A DNA stretch of 64,000 nt from the NCBI GenBank assembly GCA_013396915.1, contig VWZL01002564.1:186001-250000 (forward strand). Direction: 5' to 3'. The notes beneath the pieces are model-generated. The model ran no database searches and had not been told where the DNA came from. It worked only from the letters and a program-made list of their open reading frames with translations. Each line of letters begins with the position of its first letter. Position 1 is the stretch's first letter. Below, in pieces: positions 15,201 to 30,200 of this stretch. This DNA comes from Stercorarius parasiticus (lineage: Eukaryota > Chordata > Aves > Charadriiformes > Stercorariidae). Made by a program: the position numbers and the translations under genes.

Positions 15201-18200
15201 AACGCAGAAGACGCGGGTTTTCTATTCCTGTGTGAAAGGTTGGACAAAAATCAGAACTGTCAAACTGCAAAAAGTTTTGGTATTTCACAATCAAAACTAA
15301 TACTACCAACCAGCAACAACAATAAAAAACCCTAACCAACAGCACATCAAACCAGAACCTGCTCCCCAGAAGGCCCTGGCTGACATGGACATTCCTGTTC
15401 ATCTCACTGCAGCAAACTCCAACCAGCAGCTGCTGGTATACCAGCTACTGCACCTACCAAACCAGATACACTTCTGCAAAGGACTTCTATTCAGACAAAT
15501 TAACTTTCTCCAGTAAAGCACTATTTTACCAGAAAATTTTGCTACCTGTTGAGCACTATTATCTATATTATTAAACAAAAGTCTACTCTTTAGGCAGCTA
15601 CCAATCTCAAAAATAGGGCACTCTAGAATGGACGGAAGGCAAAATTCGCTTACTCTGTGCATGGCTGGTAGTTTCATTTTATTTTTAAGTAGCCCCATTA
15701 AAAACAAAGTTTCTAGAAGTTCTTAAAGCACAGGAGAAAATTGGTGCATGAAAAATTGGACCTGAAACATATCTGGAGTGGTTTCCTCGTGATAAGTCTT
15801 ATTTAATTCTTTAATATGGAGGAAGAAAATGATGTATAATTAGTGCATGGGAAGTATTGTATTGGTAGAATTCATTTAATAAGTTTAAATTATTTTACTC
15901 TGAATAATGACAAGTATCCCTAGTAATAAAGATTGATTTCTGATACATGTTAATAAAAAACTATTTTTTAGAAATTTTCCCTTTTTAAAGTTTTCTTTAA
16001 AATGGGGTGGGAGACTGAAGGAAAAACAAAAGGCACCAATATCGCTGACATAAGGATATGAAAGTCAAATCCACAGTGCTCAGCAACTGGATGACGCTAA
16101 AGACTTGCTGATTATATGTAGGATATTCAGTTTCTGAGAAATAAGCCTGGAAAATGAATATGACAAGCCGATGTATTTTATTATAATGTAAGTAGCAAAG
16201 AATAATATGAAAAGTCTTCAATAAATTGAACTTGTAATATTGCCATCATAATTGCCAATATGAAGAGTGTGGAAATATTTCAAATTGAATATATTATTTA
16301 CAGAAAGCATTTTGGAGGACTTCAGATTACAGCATTTAAAATGTTATTTTTAATGATTTTACTGTTCAGTCTGTGATACAGTGTTTCACACAAGAATGTA
16401 AACGTTTCAGTTTTGGCTACAGGAGTGAGGTGCATTTGTATGTCCAAAGAAGGACATACAAAAAAGGAAAAGGCAAAGGTAAAGGCAGGACACTGAGGAA
16501 AAGAAAGGAAGACAGAAAACACCAGAGTTTTTCCCATTCATCTTTCTATCTCAGATCTCTCTTTATTTGTTGCATCTTGATGTTTACACCCAATCACCAG
16601 TCCCATGACTATGTTTCACTTGGTTCTAACTTTGCTAAACATTTTAATAGCATTTTCAAGCCATATAGCTATGTTGAACTGACCAAAAATTATGCCCCAT
16701 CCAAAATACGTATTCTATTTCCAAAACCAAGACTTTTTTTTTGCCTAATTAAAGAAACGAAATCAAACGACTGCTTTTACAGAGCTCTACTATACCTTTC
16801 TGGATTAGCAATGCTATTTTAGAGGGTATGTCACCCCCCAGAGTTGTGGTGGTTTTGTTAATTTTCTGCAGTTATGTTAATTTCAGGCTAATAAAGCCTT
16901 GTCTGGGAATTCTCCTCTAATATTTTGAGAACTTTAAGTAACACTGATTTCCTACACAAGAGTTCTGCAACCATTTTTCCTATCAGTTCCATCAAATTTT
17001 TGCCTTGTGGATAGCTAGAATATGCCCATAACTGCTGTACCTGTCCCTCAGCATTCCTCATATGTAATCACGCAGTTTTAAAGCTACTGATTTTGCTAAG
17101 ATAAGAAACAGGCAATATGTCAGATATAAAGTGTTATTGCAAGGTTTACTTTTTTTTTTTTAAAGAACATTTTCAAAAAGGCTATGCCTGACTTTTTTTA
17201 AATAGTTCCAATAAGGAGTCTTCTTGTACTAAGACTGTCGCAGTGAAATATGTAAAGATCGCCAATGTCCCAAAGACCAGAGCACTGCAGTGTCCCTTCT
17301 TTGCTACAAACAGACTTCAGATGAAGACTTCATGGTATGACCATTCCCACTATAGACATCAGGCACCCACCATTAGACAGATTCCCCAGGCCATTCTTGG
17401 TGAGTCTACTCACATCACCTGCATTGTGCAGCCTTTTCCCATTTTAGCCTCTACATTCAATTCTGCTATATTCTGAAGCTCTACAATTAGTATAACAATT
17501 TAATTATCTAAGAAAAACCACAATATTTTCTGGGGAAAAAAAATAATCATTAACTATGCAAGGAAGAACTCACATCAGGCAGACTTCTCAAAGGTAAAGG
17601 CTGAAAAGTCGCTGTATAAAATTTTTATTAAAAAATACACTATTTATCTATTTAAAATATTTCATGTATGTATTTAAATACATTATTTAAGTTCAGTCTC
17701 AGAATTAACCATGCTGAGTTTAGCTTAAAATAACATTTCACTAAACCACTCTGCCGAAATCAGCAACCTGCAAGTACTAAATATCATTTAAATAGCTGCC
17801 AGCAACATTCTCATAAAGAATGCCTAAAACAGGAATCACAGAAAATTTTTAAAGGTCCAATGTACTTATAAAAAGCACTTGAGGCATAGTAGCTCTGTAT
17901 TTGCAGACTTTGTCATGTTCACCCAGAAAATCACTTATCCTCTCCATGACAAAATTTGAGAAATTTCAATCCCCAAAGTACAAAACAAAATAAGACTCAA
18001 TCCACTTCTTGAGGTTATGCCCCTAAAGATTAACACGTAGTTTAATACTTTATTAGAAATAAAGTATTTTGTTACCCACTAAATTTTACAGTTTCTAAGT
18101 GTCTCGTAGTACAGTTATTTAAACTTATTCAATAAATTCTACCAATACAACAGTACCACTGTCTCAAGACAGAGCACACACTGCAGCAGTGAGGAACTTT

Positions 18201-21200
18201 TGCCTTCACTTTAAACAGCTGGAAGATGCAGCTGATTCCCTTTGTAAGATGCGACACCTGAAACAATACTAACCTGTACCCCACGCATGAACATAAATTT
18301 GGTACCCACTGGCAGAGGATTTGGTCATTTCGCAAATGTCTGCATCTGTGACAGAGACATCTGAGAAGCTTACAGAGAAGGCAGCAAGCCTCGGCCTAAA
18401 AAATTATGATTGCCCAAAACACCTAAGAAAGTGCACACTTCATCAAGAGTACTGGATTGAAGTGGCCGGAAGCCACAAGCAAAAATAACGCCTCGTTGTT
18501 TAAAAAATGATCTTTGTTTTTGTTTCTCTGACTCAAAAACCGAACAGAGACTCAATTTCACTTGCTCAACTGAAGCGTCTTCAGAACAGTAGTCCACAAC
18601 ACTTAAAAAGCAGCTAAAACATAAAAAATATTATAAAAAACTATTGTGAAAATTGGAAAAAGGAGTGCAAACCTTACCTGGAAAAGGACACAATAGATCT
18701 CTCTCACATATAAATTCTGCAGGAGAATGACAACTAGTTCACCAGGTGATTGTCAAAATAAGCCAAATGATCTTTCTTAAGCATATGTGAGACACTGAGC
18801 ACAAAATTTAACTTTTCTTATCTAAAAACATTCTACACTGTATAGTTACTGTCTTCAGGTCCTAAACCCCATATAAATTTCTTATGTTTGTCTTAAGCTT
18901 GTATATACGAGACTAAAAATACGTAAAGTTCCATTGCTTTTACACTTCAAAAGCGAAAACAGGATGAAATTCAGTTTTCATGTTGTTTTTCTGTTTGGGT
19001 TTTTTTTGTGTGTCTGTGTTGATATGGCTTTTTTTTTTTTTTGTTAAATCACCCTCATGATCATAGCATGCAGGTCAGTAGCATACTGATAAGGTTTACA
19101 AAAAAACCCTGTGGAACATATCTTGCTACTTTTGTTTTCTCACCTTTCCATCCTAAAAAGAAAAATGTAACAGTGCAATATTTTATTCAGGTTGAATTAG
19201 TGTTGTTGGGTTTGGGTTTTGGGGTTTTTTTTCTGCCTTTTTTTTTTTTTCCTTTTTTTTTTTTTAGTTTCAAATCAAACATTCCACAATGCATCTTCAT
19301 AGTGAGAAAGGAAGACTTCAGAAGTGCACTTTGGCCTACAGATTGTGGAGGCCTGCAACAGCCTTCAAGAGCTGCAGGACTTAATTGAACATCCTAAAAA
19401 TGCTGCTGGCAAAGATTTATGATCAGGAAACAAAAGCAGTCAACAATAATCTTTAGGGCCTAAAATTCAGGCATTAAGCTGAAGCCATTTAGCACCTTAA
19501 AGAAAAGGGCTGAGACCTAATATTTTGACTACGAATTTTATGGGAAATTGGTGTAGGAGAAGAAAACAGTAAGTTGCTGCCCAAGTAACGTATATTGAGG
19601 AAAATGTTTCAGTATTTATATTACGATAGTCCCAAAATACCGATAGATTCATGACAAGATTAATCACAGAATTCTATTCCAGGTGTTGAGAGTAAAGTAA
19701 ATAACCATAGGATAGGGCTGAAATTCCTAGCCAAGTAGAGAGCCAGAAGGTGTAACTCCCAGATGCTACTATTAGCAGTTTCCTCACTACAGGTAAATAC
19801 AGCTCTGTACTAAGGACCAAAAAGAAGTAAGTACTAAAGGGAAACATCCAGGAAAAGAAACTGAAGGATGAAGAAAGATACTTCCCGCTGCCCGCTTGAA
19901 ACCACGGCCTTGCTCAGCTTTAACTTCAGACATCTGCCTTTTGCCAGAGCTCTGACACAGGGGGTTATCTTGGTAGTGGTGAAATCATGGGGTAACATAC
20001 ACATCGGGTAGTGGCCACCTGCATTGGCTGACACTGTATCTTCAACATTTGCTTGGAATTTGCTTAGGAGCTGCATCGAGATGTCAAAAGGAGGACTTCA
20101 GAAGACAGTTGATTCTTGTGAGAGTCAGGTATTGAGAGGCCAAGTGGTAGAAATGTAGGTTTCCATCGCTGAATATGTTCTTCCAACTTAAACATTTTAT
20201 ATTCTGTACGCTTATCACTTCTCTTGGGTGAGAAAGCAGGATCTCCCAGTCAGCAAACTCAGAGAATCCCAGGAAAACCAGAACATCTTCCCCCCTCATT
20301 TTCAATGTGAAAGTTGTGTGTGCATTCTGGTCTGAATTAAGACAGTGCAAAGTCAGTTTATAGTAAAATTGATACTAGCCTCCATCTAGCTTCCCTTTGC
20401 AACGTGATTATTATCTAGAATCAACATACCCAAGTTTCTTCGTGTTGGTCAAGCCTCTGAACATTTGATCCATTGGTCATGAATGGTATCAGTCACTCAC
20501 ATTTTTTTTTTTTATATACCATCAAAGACTTGAAAGGTAATTAGAGATTTTGAATCAAGACTCAGTTAAGGTCTCCAGAATTTATTTACAAACAAAAATA
20601 CTGAACCCCAGGAATCCCAATGTACTACTGACTGGTGAATATATGCAAAGCATATCCACACATTCATTCCTTAAACATTATTTTGAAGCTTTCTGAATTG
20701 AAGATTACAAACAAAGATCTGCTTTAATAATAATACAAAATGAAACAACAAAAACCAACAAGCCACAAACCCACTCAATAATACGAGATGAAATCAAATT
20801 ATTTCAAAGTGAGGATTTGTATAATCAAAATTGTCCATACAACTTCATCCAAGAGTTTCTGGCAACATTCCCATGCAGCTATTTCCATAGAAGTTTCCAA
20901 ATACAAACAAATTACTACTAGAAAAACAGGCAAAATTCATTTCTAAGGTTGGGTGAAGTTTGACAACTACAGAATTTCAATGCACACACCATCACAGAAG
21001 TGCAAGCTCCTTGTAAACACTGTCTCTTCTAAGAATAAACAAAAGTATGTTCAAACATTTTTCAACAGCAGTCAGATTTTTGGCCTATCAAGGAGTCCTT
21101 AATAATATATTCTGCACAACTGTCAGGCCCTGAAATGTAAAAAATATGAGTGGAATGAGTAACTCTTAAAGAAGAAGGGTTTTCACTTTCTATGAATAAT

Positions 21201-24200
21201 TCTGGAAGGACTTCATGTGCAACAGTAAACTCGTGGCCTGTCCCTGCTATGAGCTCTGGGGAGTGTTAACAATGCTGGCTTTGGGATGACACAAAAAGAG
21301 ATTCTACTACTTGCAATTTATCAGTTTGAGCTTGAGGGGGAGAAAGCTATGCATGGTGCCTATCTGCTGTGTAGTACAGTTTTTTTTGAATGTGTGATTA
21401 CCTGGAAATAAAAGATTCATTTCTGTCTATGTGTACATATGCACACACCTATTCCCCTGCAGAGAGATATACATCCTGTAAGTTAGCNTGAAGACAAATC
21501 TGTTTGCAAGCACTGGCCTGTACCGCCTACTTCAGTTCAAGTCACAGCACAAGACTCAGTAGTTTGGTCTGCAGAACAGGAAAAGACCAGTCTAAACATC
21601 AAAGACCACATCTCATAACCATAATACTGGTATGGGACTGTGAGACATTGGGCTTAGGGAGGCCTGAAAAACACTGAAACCTCAAATTCTTTCTTTTGTA
21701 CAAATGGGAAAGACAATGAGGGGGAAAAAGAGGAAACCAAACATTTCTACAGAAAGGAGATGTATATCCAAGTACCTCTCCCTAAATATTACCACACCAA
21801 CTCCGAATTCCAATATTAAATCCATTTCTTTTGAAAGCAATCATGTACTAGGGTGAATGGTATGATCTATTACAGCAGTCAGTCAGCTAAAACATTAGAA
21901 AATTCACCGTGGATTCTACAACATTCACGTTAGTTCAAAAGTACTGGCACCAGCACAATCCCCACATTTGGGTATAATCGCGGCACTGATTTCAATTGTT
22001 TCTACCCAGAGACCATTCTCCTCTATATCTCAGTTTCTTTTTCAGACGTGGAAGGGTAGCACATCATTCGCTCCACATACATTTGCAGCTCTCCGAAACA
22101 AGGGACACACTTCATTTTGTATACAGATGCTGCCTCGCCACATTGAGGGGGTGGGGGATGTTTGGAGAATTTCTTAGGGTGCAGTTTTACTGCAGCATGA
22201 GTCAACCCAAATCTGTCAGACCTGTCCCTGCATTACTCCAGCACACATGCGACTTGATGAGGGACACTACTGAAAAATCGCTTTTTCTGACCAGGTTACT
22301 TCTCAGACAGATATGACTCTTGAACCAGCTCACTACGTGGCTGAAAAAACACACAGGGGAGAGTGGGACTGCTTCAGCTGAATCTTAGGGGGCAGTTTAA
22401 TGAATCTTTAAGTTGATTTAGTAAGGTCAAATGCAATGAACAGTATTCCCAACTAAGCTGTCATTGCAAGTAACAGTTCTGTGACCCCAAGATTGTCACA
22501 CAGCTTCTGCCAGCGCAAGGAGGGGGACTGCGTAAGTCACACCGATCCAAATGAAAACCAATCTGGGGGAAAAAAAAGTGGTTTTGAACAGGATCACTTC
22601 CACAAGCCAGTGTCCTGCAGGCCACAGGCACACCTGGGCTGGTGTGTGGAAAAGGATGGCCCACAAGCAAGCAAGAGTCCCTCACCGGCTCCAAGGGCTG
22701 GCTTTGGTGTTTGTGCTTCCACACATTCCAGCTGAGTGAGGCACACCAGGGTTTGATTCAGGGCAACCCTCCAGCTACTGGTCGAGCAACTCCATCCTTT
22801 CCAACTACACTACTTTCCCCCTCCTTGCCTGCACTCACTACGTGCCTCTGTTTTTCACTTTTCTCCTCTTACTCTTCATAAACTTGATTTGCTTCTATGA
22901 CTTGGAGAGTGCTGCTGACTCAAATAAGGCAAACAACTTTGAATTGTTGCTCTCCCTGACCAGCAATGGCAGCAGTGGTGAGGATGAGTAACTGTTTCCT
23001 TCAGTAGCAGTGTCAACTTCAGAGTACTCCAAGTAGTCAGGTACAACAGTGTCAGGATGACAAGCTTCCAGAACACAATTCTGGCACTCTGTAAACAGGA
23101 CTTGCATTTTTTTATTTTTAGATAAACTTAACTTGCTTTTCACTATGTTAAAATAACCCGCTGTGCAGGTCAGCTCAGATTACTAAGCCAACTCGCAATA
23201 CTCTGCAGAACTAACCTGTAATTACTTACCCCTCCACCTTTTCACCTTCTTGATGAAATGATTTTTGCTGATAGTTTTGTTTTCAAGCAGAAGATTGATA
23301 AAGATGATGAAAAGCAGTATGAAACCCCTCAAGAAATCTTCTAAAAATGCTAGTGATTAACATTTTCCTCATTTATAAAGCTTTGAGGTGATTGGCTACT
23401 TTTAAAATTAATTTTATGAGGATGTTGCGTGATTGCCAGGCTTTTAACCAAAGTGTTGACAGGAGTTAAATCAGACAGGATACAGAAACTTAAACTCATC
23501 ACAGCCCACATACAGACTTGAAGTTGGAGTGACTCTGAAGAGTCTCAAGACGGTGTGAATTAGGGCACAGCTCCACAGTACGATTTCTCAGGAGGCAGAG
23601 CCAGTGCGAGAGTCCCTGGAGATGTCTCTCAAACCAGCTTCACTGCCAGATAAAACGTAGTGGAGAACTCCATCCTCACAGATGCATATGGGTATCAGAA
23701 ACCAATTTTAGCACCAGAAACAGAGTGGCATACAGAGCTGCAGCTCTAGCATGAGTATGCTTTAATCTACATAACAAACCCAACTCAGTCAGAATGCTCC
23801 AGTTCGCACAAGAACCGAAACTAAGAACAACAGGCAAAGACGTCAAAATGGAACAAAATTAAATGGCAGCCTTTTTACTTCGTAATCTGACTGAAGGTGT
23901 TTTAACCTTTAAAGGGAAAAAAAGGCTAGGACTGAAAAGATTGTAACTTTGGAAAACATTACACGCCACCCCCACTTTCCCAGCTGAGATTTAGAAACAT
24001 AGCCTTTAACTTGGTTTTCACTCCCAGTTCAAAGAGATTTTTTTAACAACTTACTAGGCTTTCTACTGACTTACTTCCAGTTGTACCATTGCATATATAT
24101 TGTACAAAGATACAGTTTTAGTACTTGGTGAACCCTCCCATTTCCTAAAGCAAAATTCTCATAATTTTACAGCAGTCTAGACTACAAGTTTCAACCGGGA

Positions 24201-27200
24201 CAACGCTGCAATCTTATTTCCAGATTTTGCACTTTCCCTTAGGCTGCAGAGTTATGCCCACTTTCATATTCTACATACATTTTCTAAGGAAAAACGTCAC
24301 TAACGGCTCACAAATACAACTCCTAGATCTTTATTTACTGACTTCACACAAGCAAAAATAGTACTTTTCTTGCCACTGGAATTTTACTGGCGATAGCAGA
24401 AGTGGAAGCTTTAGAGAAGAGATGGATTAGAAGTTTTTCAGAAATAGCGACACATGCCAACTACACTTACAAAGGATGACTGAATAGGGTATTGAGATAA
24501 ACATGTATTTTCAGTAAAAAGCTTTAAAAGTTGCCTTCCATTTCTTTGTTTTGCTTTGTAAGTGAATGAATGTTAACTCTGCAGCAATTCAGTGCTGAGA
24601 AAGAACCACCTATCAAAACCCAAAGATACACGGTAACCTTTCCCGCCTCCCCCCAGAATGCTGAATTCCATTTCTACCACCAAAAGTAAGCAGCAAGTTT
24701 ACTTTATTTCATTCTTATTACTGCAACAGCTTAAGAATTAAACTTCCCTTCACTCATCCTACAACACATTTTGCCATTGTGGGAACAAAGGGGCATAATT
24801 TCTGAATGACTCCACCGTTTCATGTAAACAAAGTTTTTAAAGAAAAATTATATCCTTTCTGACTGACTAGGACATTAAAGACACTGCAGCCAGTGAGGCT
24901 AAGTGACTGAGTATCAGGTTTTACTCTTTTAAATCACAAGAAAAGAACAATTTTTAAAATCCTCAAAATTTAATTTCAAACAATTCCCTATTAAATTATG
25001 AATATGGTTTGACTAAATTTCAATAATGAGCTTATTATGGAGAACCATTACTGCATTTTGGATAATTAAGTACACGCATATGTTTTCAAATAGTAGCAGA
25101 AGAAGAACATAGTTAAAACACAAAATGATATTAAAATAACAGGACTTACCCTTCTTTGACCACTCTATCTGAAGGTAGACTAAAAATTCTAAATATCCAA
25201 CAGCATTTTCCTTTCATTAAATTGGTAACACAAATAAAGTCAATCAATTTATTTTTTTTAAGGAACAACTTATTGTAACGAACTTCTTTTCACATCCACA
25301 CTATAGCATCATCATAAGGCTCAAACTGAAAATTTTCTTTATATTAAGCACTTTGCAAGTTCAACTCTACTTTCACTGCACATATTTTGCTTCAGCATTT
25401 GCACCTCCGTGATTCTAAGCAGCCAAAATAAACAGAAAAAAACAAATTACGTAACAAAAATACTATAGAAAACAGTAACTTAAGAGCTTAGTGCTCATCT
25501 TTTGAGATTTCTAGCTACTTTTGAGTGTTTGGGGTTTTTTCATTTTTGCTTCACCCTTTCTGTAATAGCGTATCGCATAACCAACTTTCATCAGGATGAT
25601 CAAGGAAGGCAGGTATCATTTTTAGCTGTTAAAAAACACCACTCTAAAGTTAAAGAATTAGTAATAAAACAAAAAGGTTTTTGTGCTTTATTTTAGCTGT
25701 TTACCTCCTCTACTGCTGCTATATTAAATGAGTTTTATCATAAGAAGCAAAAATTAAAGATGGCTGATTTCCAACAGGTCTGTTCCCCATCACTCTCCTC
25801 CAAGAGGGCTGCCAACTCACTCCCTCCTTCATCTCTCACTCCCACCCTCCTGCGCTACCTGCCCACTCCCCTCCAGGTGCCCTGCCTGGAGAGTTGGGGG
25901 GGAAGACAGCACATCCCCTACAACATTTGAAATACCCGTGTGGGAATCAGTTGAATTTATTCCAGATAGCATATGGGCTGCTGCCTCTTGAAACATTTAA
26001 CAGTGCTGGTCCATTTTCCTTTATATAAACAGAATTCGGATGTCTCTATTCTGCTCAGCACCGATTAGAACTAGACAAATCTTGCATCTCTGAAACCTTT
26101 GCCCAGCTGCCAGCAAGTTTTGAACTAATGTAACTTCAGGGAAGATCAGTAATAAAGAAGTTAGACTAGCTGATCAGATAAAAACCTTATTTCATTAGAA
26201 AAGCAAGCTAAAAACATTTGTCCAGATGAAGCACTATCACATATACAAAGTAAACTGAAAAACACAAATATGTTTTCTTTCAACTTTCGAGAGACTAATT
26301 CTCAGGCACTTATAACTACAGGAATAAGACTTTCCTAATAAGTACAAGTTTGAAGTTGATCCTTTGGTGGTCTCTCATGTTAGATGCGGTAATAAAAATA
26401 GTTTAAAGATCAGCAGTTACACAAGATTTAAAAAAAAATACTGTAAACCTGCAGATCTCAAGCTATTCCCTGGTGGTCAATCTGGTTATTTCCATAGAAA
26501 GCCATACGAAAGACAGGGACTAAAATTGCAGAGGAAAGGGAATTCTTTAATGACTGCAAGCAAATGCTAACACTACTAAACACTAACATAACTACTTTTT
26601 TTTTTTTTTAAGCATGTGTGTTTTTCAGGTGGTGTAGCCAGCAAAGGAGGGGGTAGGGGAAGACTCCAGAAATACTTGATTTCTCCAAACTCCTTTTAAA
26701 ATGTTTTCTACTTCTCTTTAATCTTCAATATATGTACCAGTTCAAGAAGTTAATTGTAAATAGGAAAGATATAAGTCTCTTTAATGTTTATGAATGTATT
26801 TTGCCAGTACAAAACTTTTTCTCTGCTTCAACGATTTAGAAAGTTTTGATAAATCTCCTGGAGACAGATGTCATAATTTCTACCACAAAGAATTAAAATA
26901 CAACACTAAAACCATAGCATAAAGCCTAAAATTGCTAATGACTGCACCAAATAGTATTTCAGCAAAAGGTGACATTCATGGAAGACAACAGAGTACCACT
27001 GAGATTAGGTAATATTACTGAAAAAGAAGAAAGAAATAGGAACTCACTTGAGAATAACTAAGACGTTAAAAAGGCTGACCAGTCTTCACAGTAAATTTGA
27101 ACGGATTTTTCCCCCACTGTGGCTGCAAAACTGATCCTAACACCACAAGCTCTGACATCTCCATCAGATAACCATGTATCATCTGTCTCATATAAATAAA

Positions 27201-30200
27201 ACATACATTTAGGATAACCCATGCTATCTAGGTACCACGAAGTTTTCAACCTTCCTTTCTAAGCAGGAACATACTTTGTGCCAATTTTATCTTTGTTTAA
27301 CTGTTTTTCATTATGCTTAAGTTATCTTTGCAACAGCCAAATTCTGATGTCAGCACAGCAGTGGGAATACAGTTCACTAGTTTACTGCAGCTGCAGAGCC
27401 AGCAAACACACATTGCTTTGGGTGACACCAATAATAAGCATGTGTTTTAGATTTCTAGGTAACAATGGTGATTAAGAAGATATTGCAGTCTGGAAAAATT
27501 TCATATACAAAGAATGCTTAACATATATTGGGGACTAGTCAAAAGTTTGGTTTAACTACCAAAATGGCTATAACATGTACTGCAAACGAATCATCTGCTA
27601 ATCATTTTGTCTGTTGTTTTTCTTTTTGGTAGCAAAAGATGCACATAGGCGTTAAGCAGCCAAAATAATATGAATTGATTCAAGTAGACAAGAAAGAAAA
27701 GTAACCTCAGATGATGTTTGATTTCTCTTCCCATCAATCATCTCCATATTACTGTCTGCAAACCAAGGGATAATTTTTCTTTCACTTCATAGCGCTGTTG
27801 TGAGATTAACACTTCGTTTATGAGTCTTTGAGCATAGCAAAGGCTCCTGCTGTTTTGCAAACTTATGCATACAAACTCCTCATAAGAATGCAGTGATATG
27901 TCAAGGATTTTGTATCCAAACTTTATTTACAATATTTGAATACACAAGAAGTCTCCTACATTATACCATAAAAAAACCTTTATACCATAAAAAAACAGGC
28001 ACACCCACCAAAAGTCAGTGATTTATGATTAAAACACATCACTTATACTAAATACAACATCAGTTCATCTCTGCTCTGCCACAACCTTCCAGTGTAACCC
28101 TAAGAAATATTTAGCCTTCAACAATTTTTTAAGTTTCAATTTCAATGAATGCTCGCTCTTCAGGAGAGAGGGGCAAACCCAAAAATTCTTAATTTACTGT
28201 CTGTGATTCCTTATTTTGTATGCTTTTATCACAACTCTTATTCACCTCCTTTCCAAGGTAAACAATCCTATAATTCTCAAACATCTAGTCAGTCTCCTCA
28301 ACCCTAATGTTAATACAGTATTTGGTAAGTGATTACATCCCTTTCTTTTTCTTTTTCCTTAAAAAAAAAAAAAGGAAAAAACACAACAACAAAAAACCCC
28401 AAACCCAACAACAACAATAACAACAACAAAACACAAACAAAAACTTGAAGCCATTACTTTGTTCAGTCCACAGAAAAGACTTGTTCTGGAGTTAATCAAG
28501 GTTGTTTGGTAGAGGAGAGCATTACCCAAAGGCCACCCTTCTTATTTATTGAAGCTGGAAGACTATAAGTGAAGGAAAATATTGCAGGAAATGAATATTC
28601 TGTGCCATGTTTTAAAACAGTTAAGCCTGAAGACTTGCATGCTAGCCTCCCACCTATTGCAAAGTTTCTATACGATGCCTGTTAAACAGCCTATAACAAA
28701 GTTTTCACAGAAAATGTTTGTCATTTTCCGGGTTCTTGAGCAGAGATGATGAGGCCTCATTTACAGAAGTGCTAGGCACTCAGAAATATAACTGAAATCA
28801 AAGGAACTTGTGGTCTGAACATGTAAAGTGCAACAGAATGCACAGTCAGTTCAGAACTCACATTTTAGAAATGCCAAATCAGGCGTAAGAAGCCAGCTTG
28901 TCTTTCTTGTGTTTGGGTTTGGTTTTTTTTTTCTTTTCAGGAGCTCTTCAATTCCCCATCTTTTAAACTGTGATTAACATCATATCCTCACCTCACAAAA
29001 AAGCATTAGCACAAGAATAAATTAATCATTCTTCAAGGTTTATAATAGAATAAATGAGGGCATAAGGACTTATCAAGTAGTGTGTCCATTTCGGTGGTTA
29101 ATCAGCAGAAGTTATCATTCTTAATTCAGCAACCTCTATTTTTCCCCCTTTCAAATTGGGGCTTCTTTTCTTTCACAATATATTTATCTTCTTGTTGCCA
29201 GGAAACCATTGGAATAATATTGTACATGTGAAATTGCCATAAATTACTGATGCACTTGTAACAAAAGAAAATTATCAGATACAAAAACAAAGGATCTCAT
29301 CATCAATCATTTTGAAATTAAGTAACATCTGGGTGAACTGGGTGAGCCTACACAGTCTATTTCTCTAAGGATTGATCAAATTGGGACATTTACAAAGCAA
29401 ACAGCTAATATTCCATTGGAAAAAAAAAATCAGAACAAGATTTCTTGTTCTCTGACTAGTGTCCTGTCCTAGTTAATGAAAAACTTGATTGTTACAAGAG
29501 TCAAACTAATTAAAAAGATTAAACTATGAGCAAAATCAAATTAGAAATTTGGCTTTAGGCTTATGTGGCCAGCAATAGCTCAGGAACACAGAAAACTGCA
29601 GTCTGCAGTTAAATACAATTAATGGAAGTTTTAAAATTGTTAGAATAATTAACTGCGGATCATTTCTGTAACCTGGCTATATGACCTCCACAAAACTACT
29701 TATAATTCTTAAATGTAAGCATGTAAGCACACGCAAGTCGGAGGTTGAAGCCATGAAAATACCATGCTATCTAACTCTTGCCAGCAAACAGTATTTATTA
29801 ACTAGTAGTAGAATCCAACATACTTAATATGTGTACCTTTTCCCCTCAAGCATACCAAATTCTAGTGTATGACACAACATAAAATAGATTTTCTTCCCTG
29901 TGATGATACTCTAATTTATATTTTTTAAGTTTCCTTCAAAATAACTACCTAAGCATAGCCAGGTCAGATCAAAGGTCCATCTAACTACACAATCTCAGGG
30001 AGTGGCCATTAATTTATGTAGAAATACCAGGGTGAGTAAAGAACAACTTTTTTTTTTCCTCTCACGTACCTCCAGCCTACTCTAAAACATTTCACTAGCA
30101 AAAAAGCAACCTTTCTCAATTTTAACATTATGTCACAGATGCCTAAAAGCCACCTGGGCATAATATGATAAATTATTAGCATTAACTATTTCTAGTGATA

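Noticed and set aside
16373..16822. 149-codon plus-strand frame in the PDS5A intron, with a K/G/R-rich middle
   Set aside because: The longest chance-type frame in the intron. The basic segment comes from a simple AAAGGCAAAGG-like purine tract, no domain is visible, and it lies antisense to the intron.
19198..19267. G-quadruplex candidate in the T/G tract
   Set aside because: Only three G-runs of three or more lie within range; a fourth is missing.
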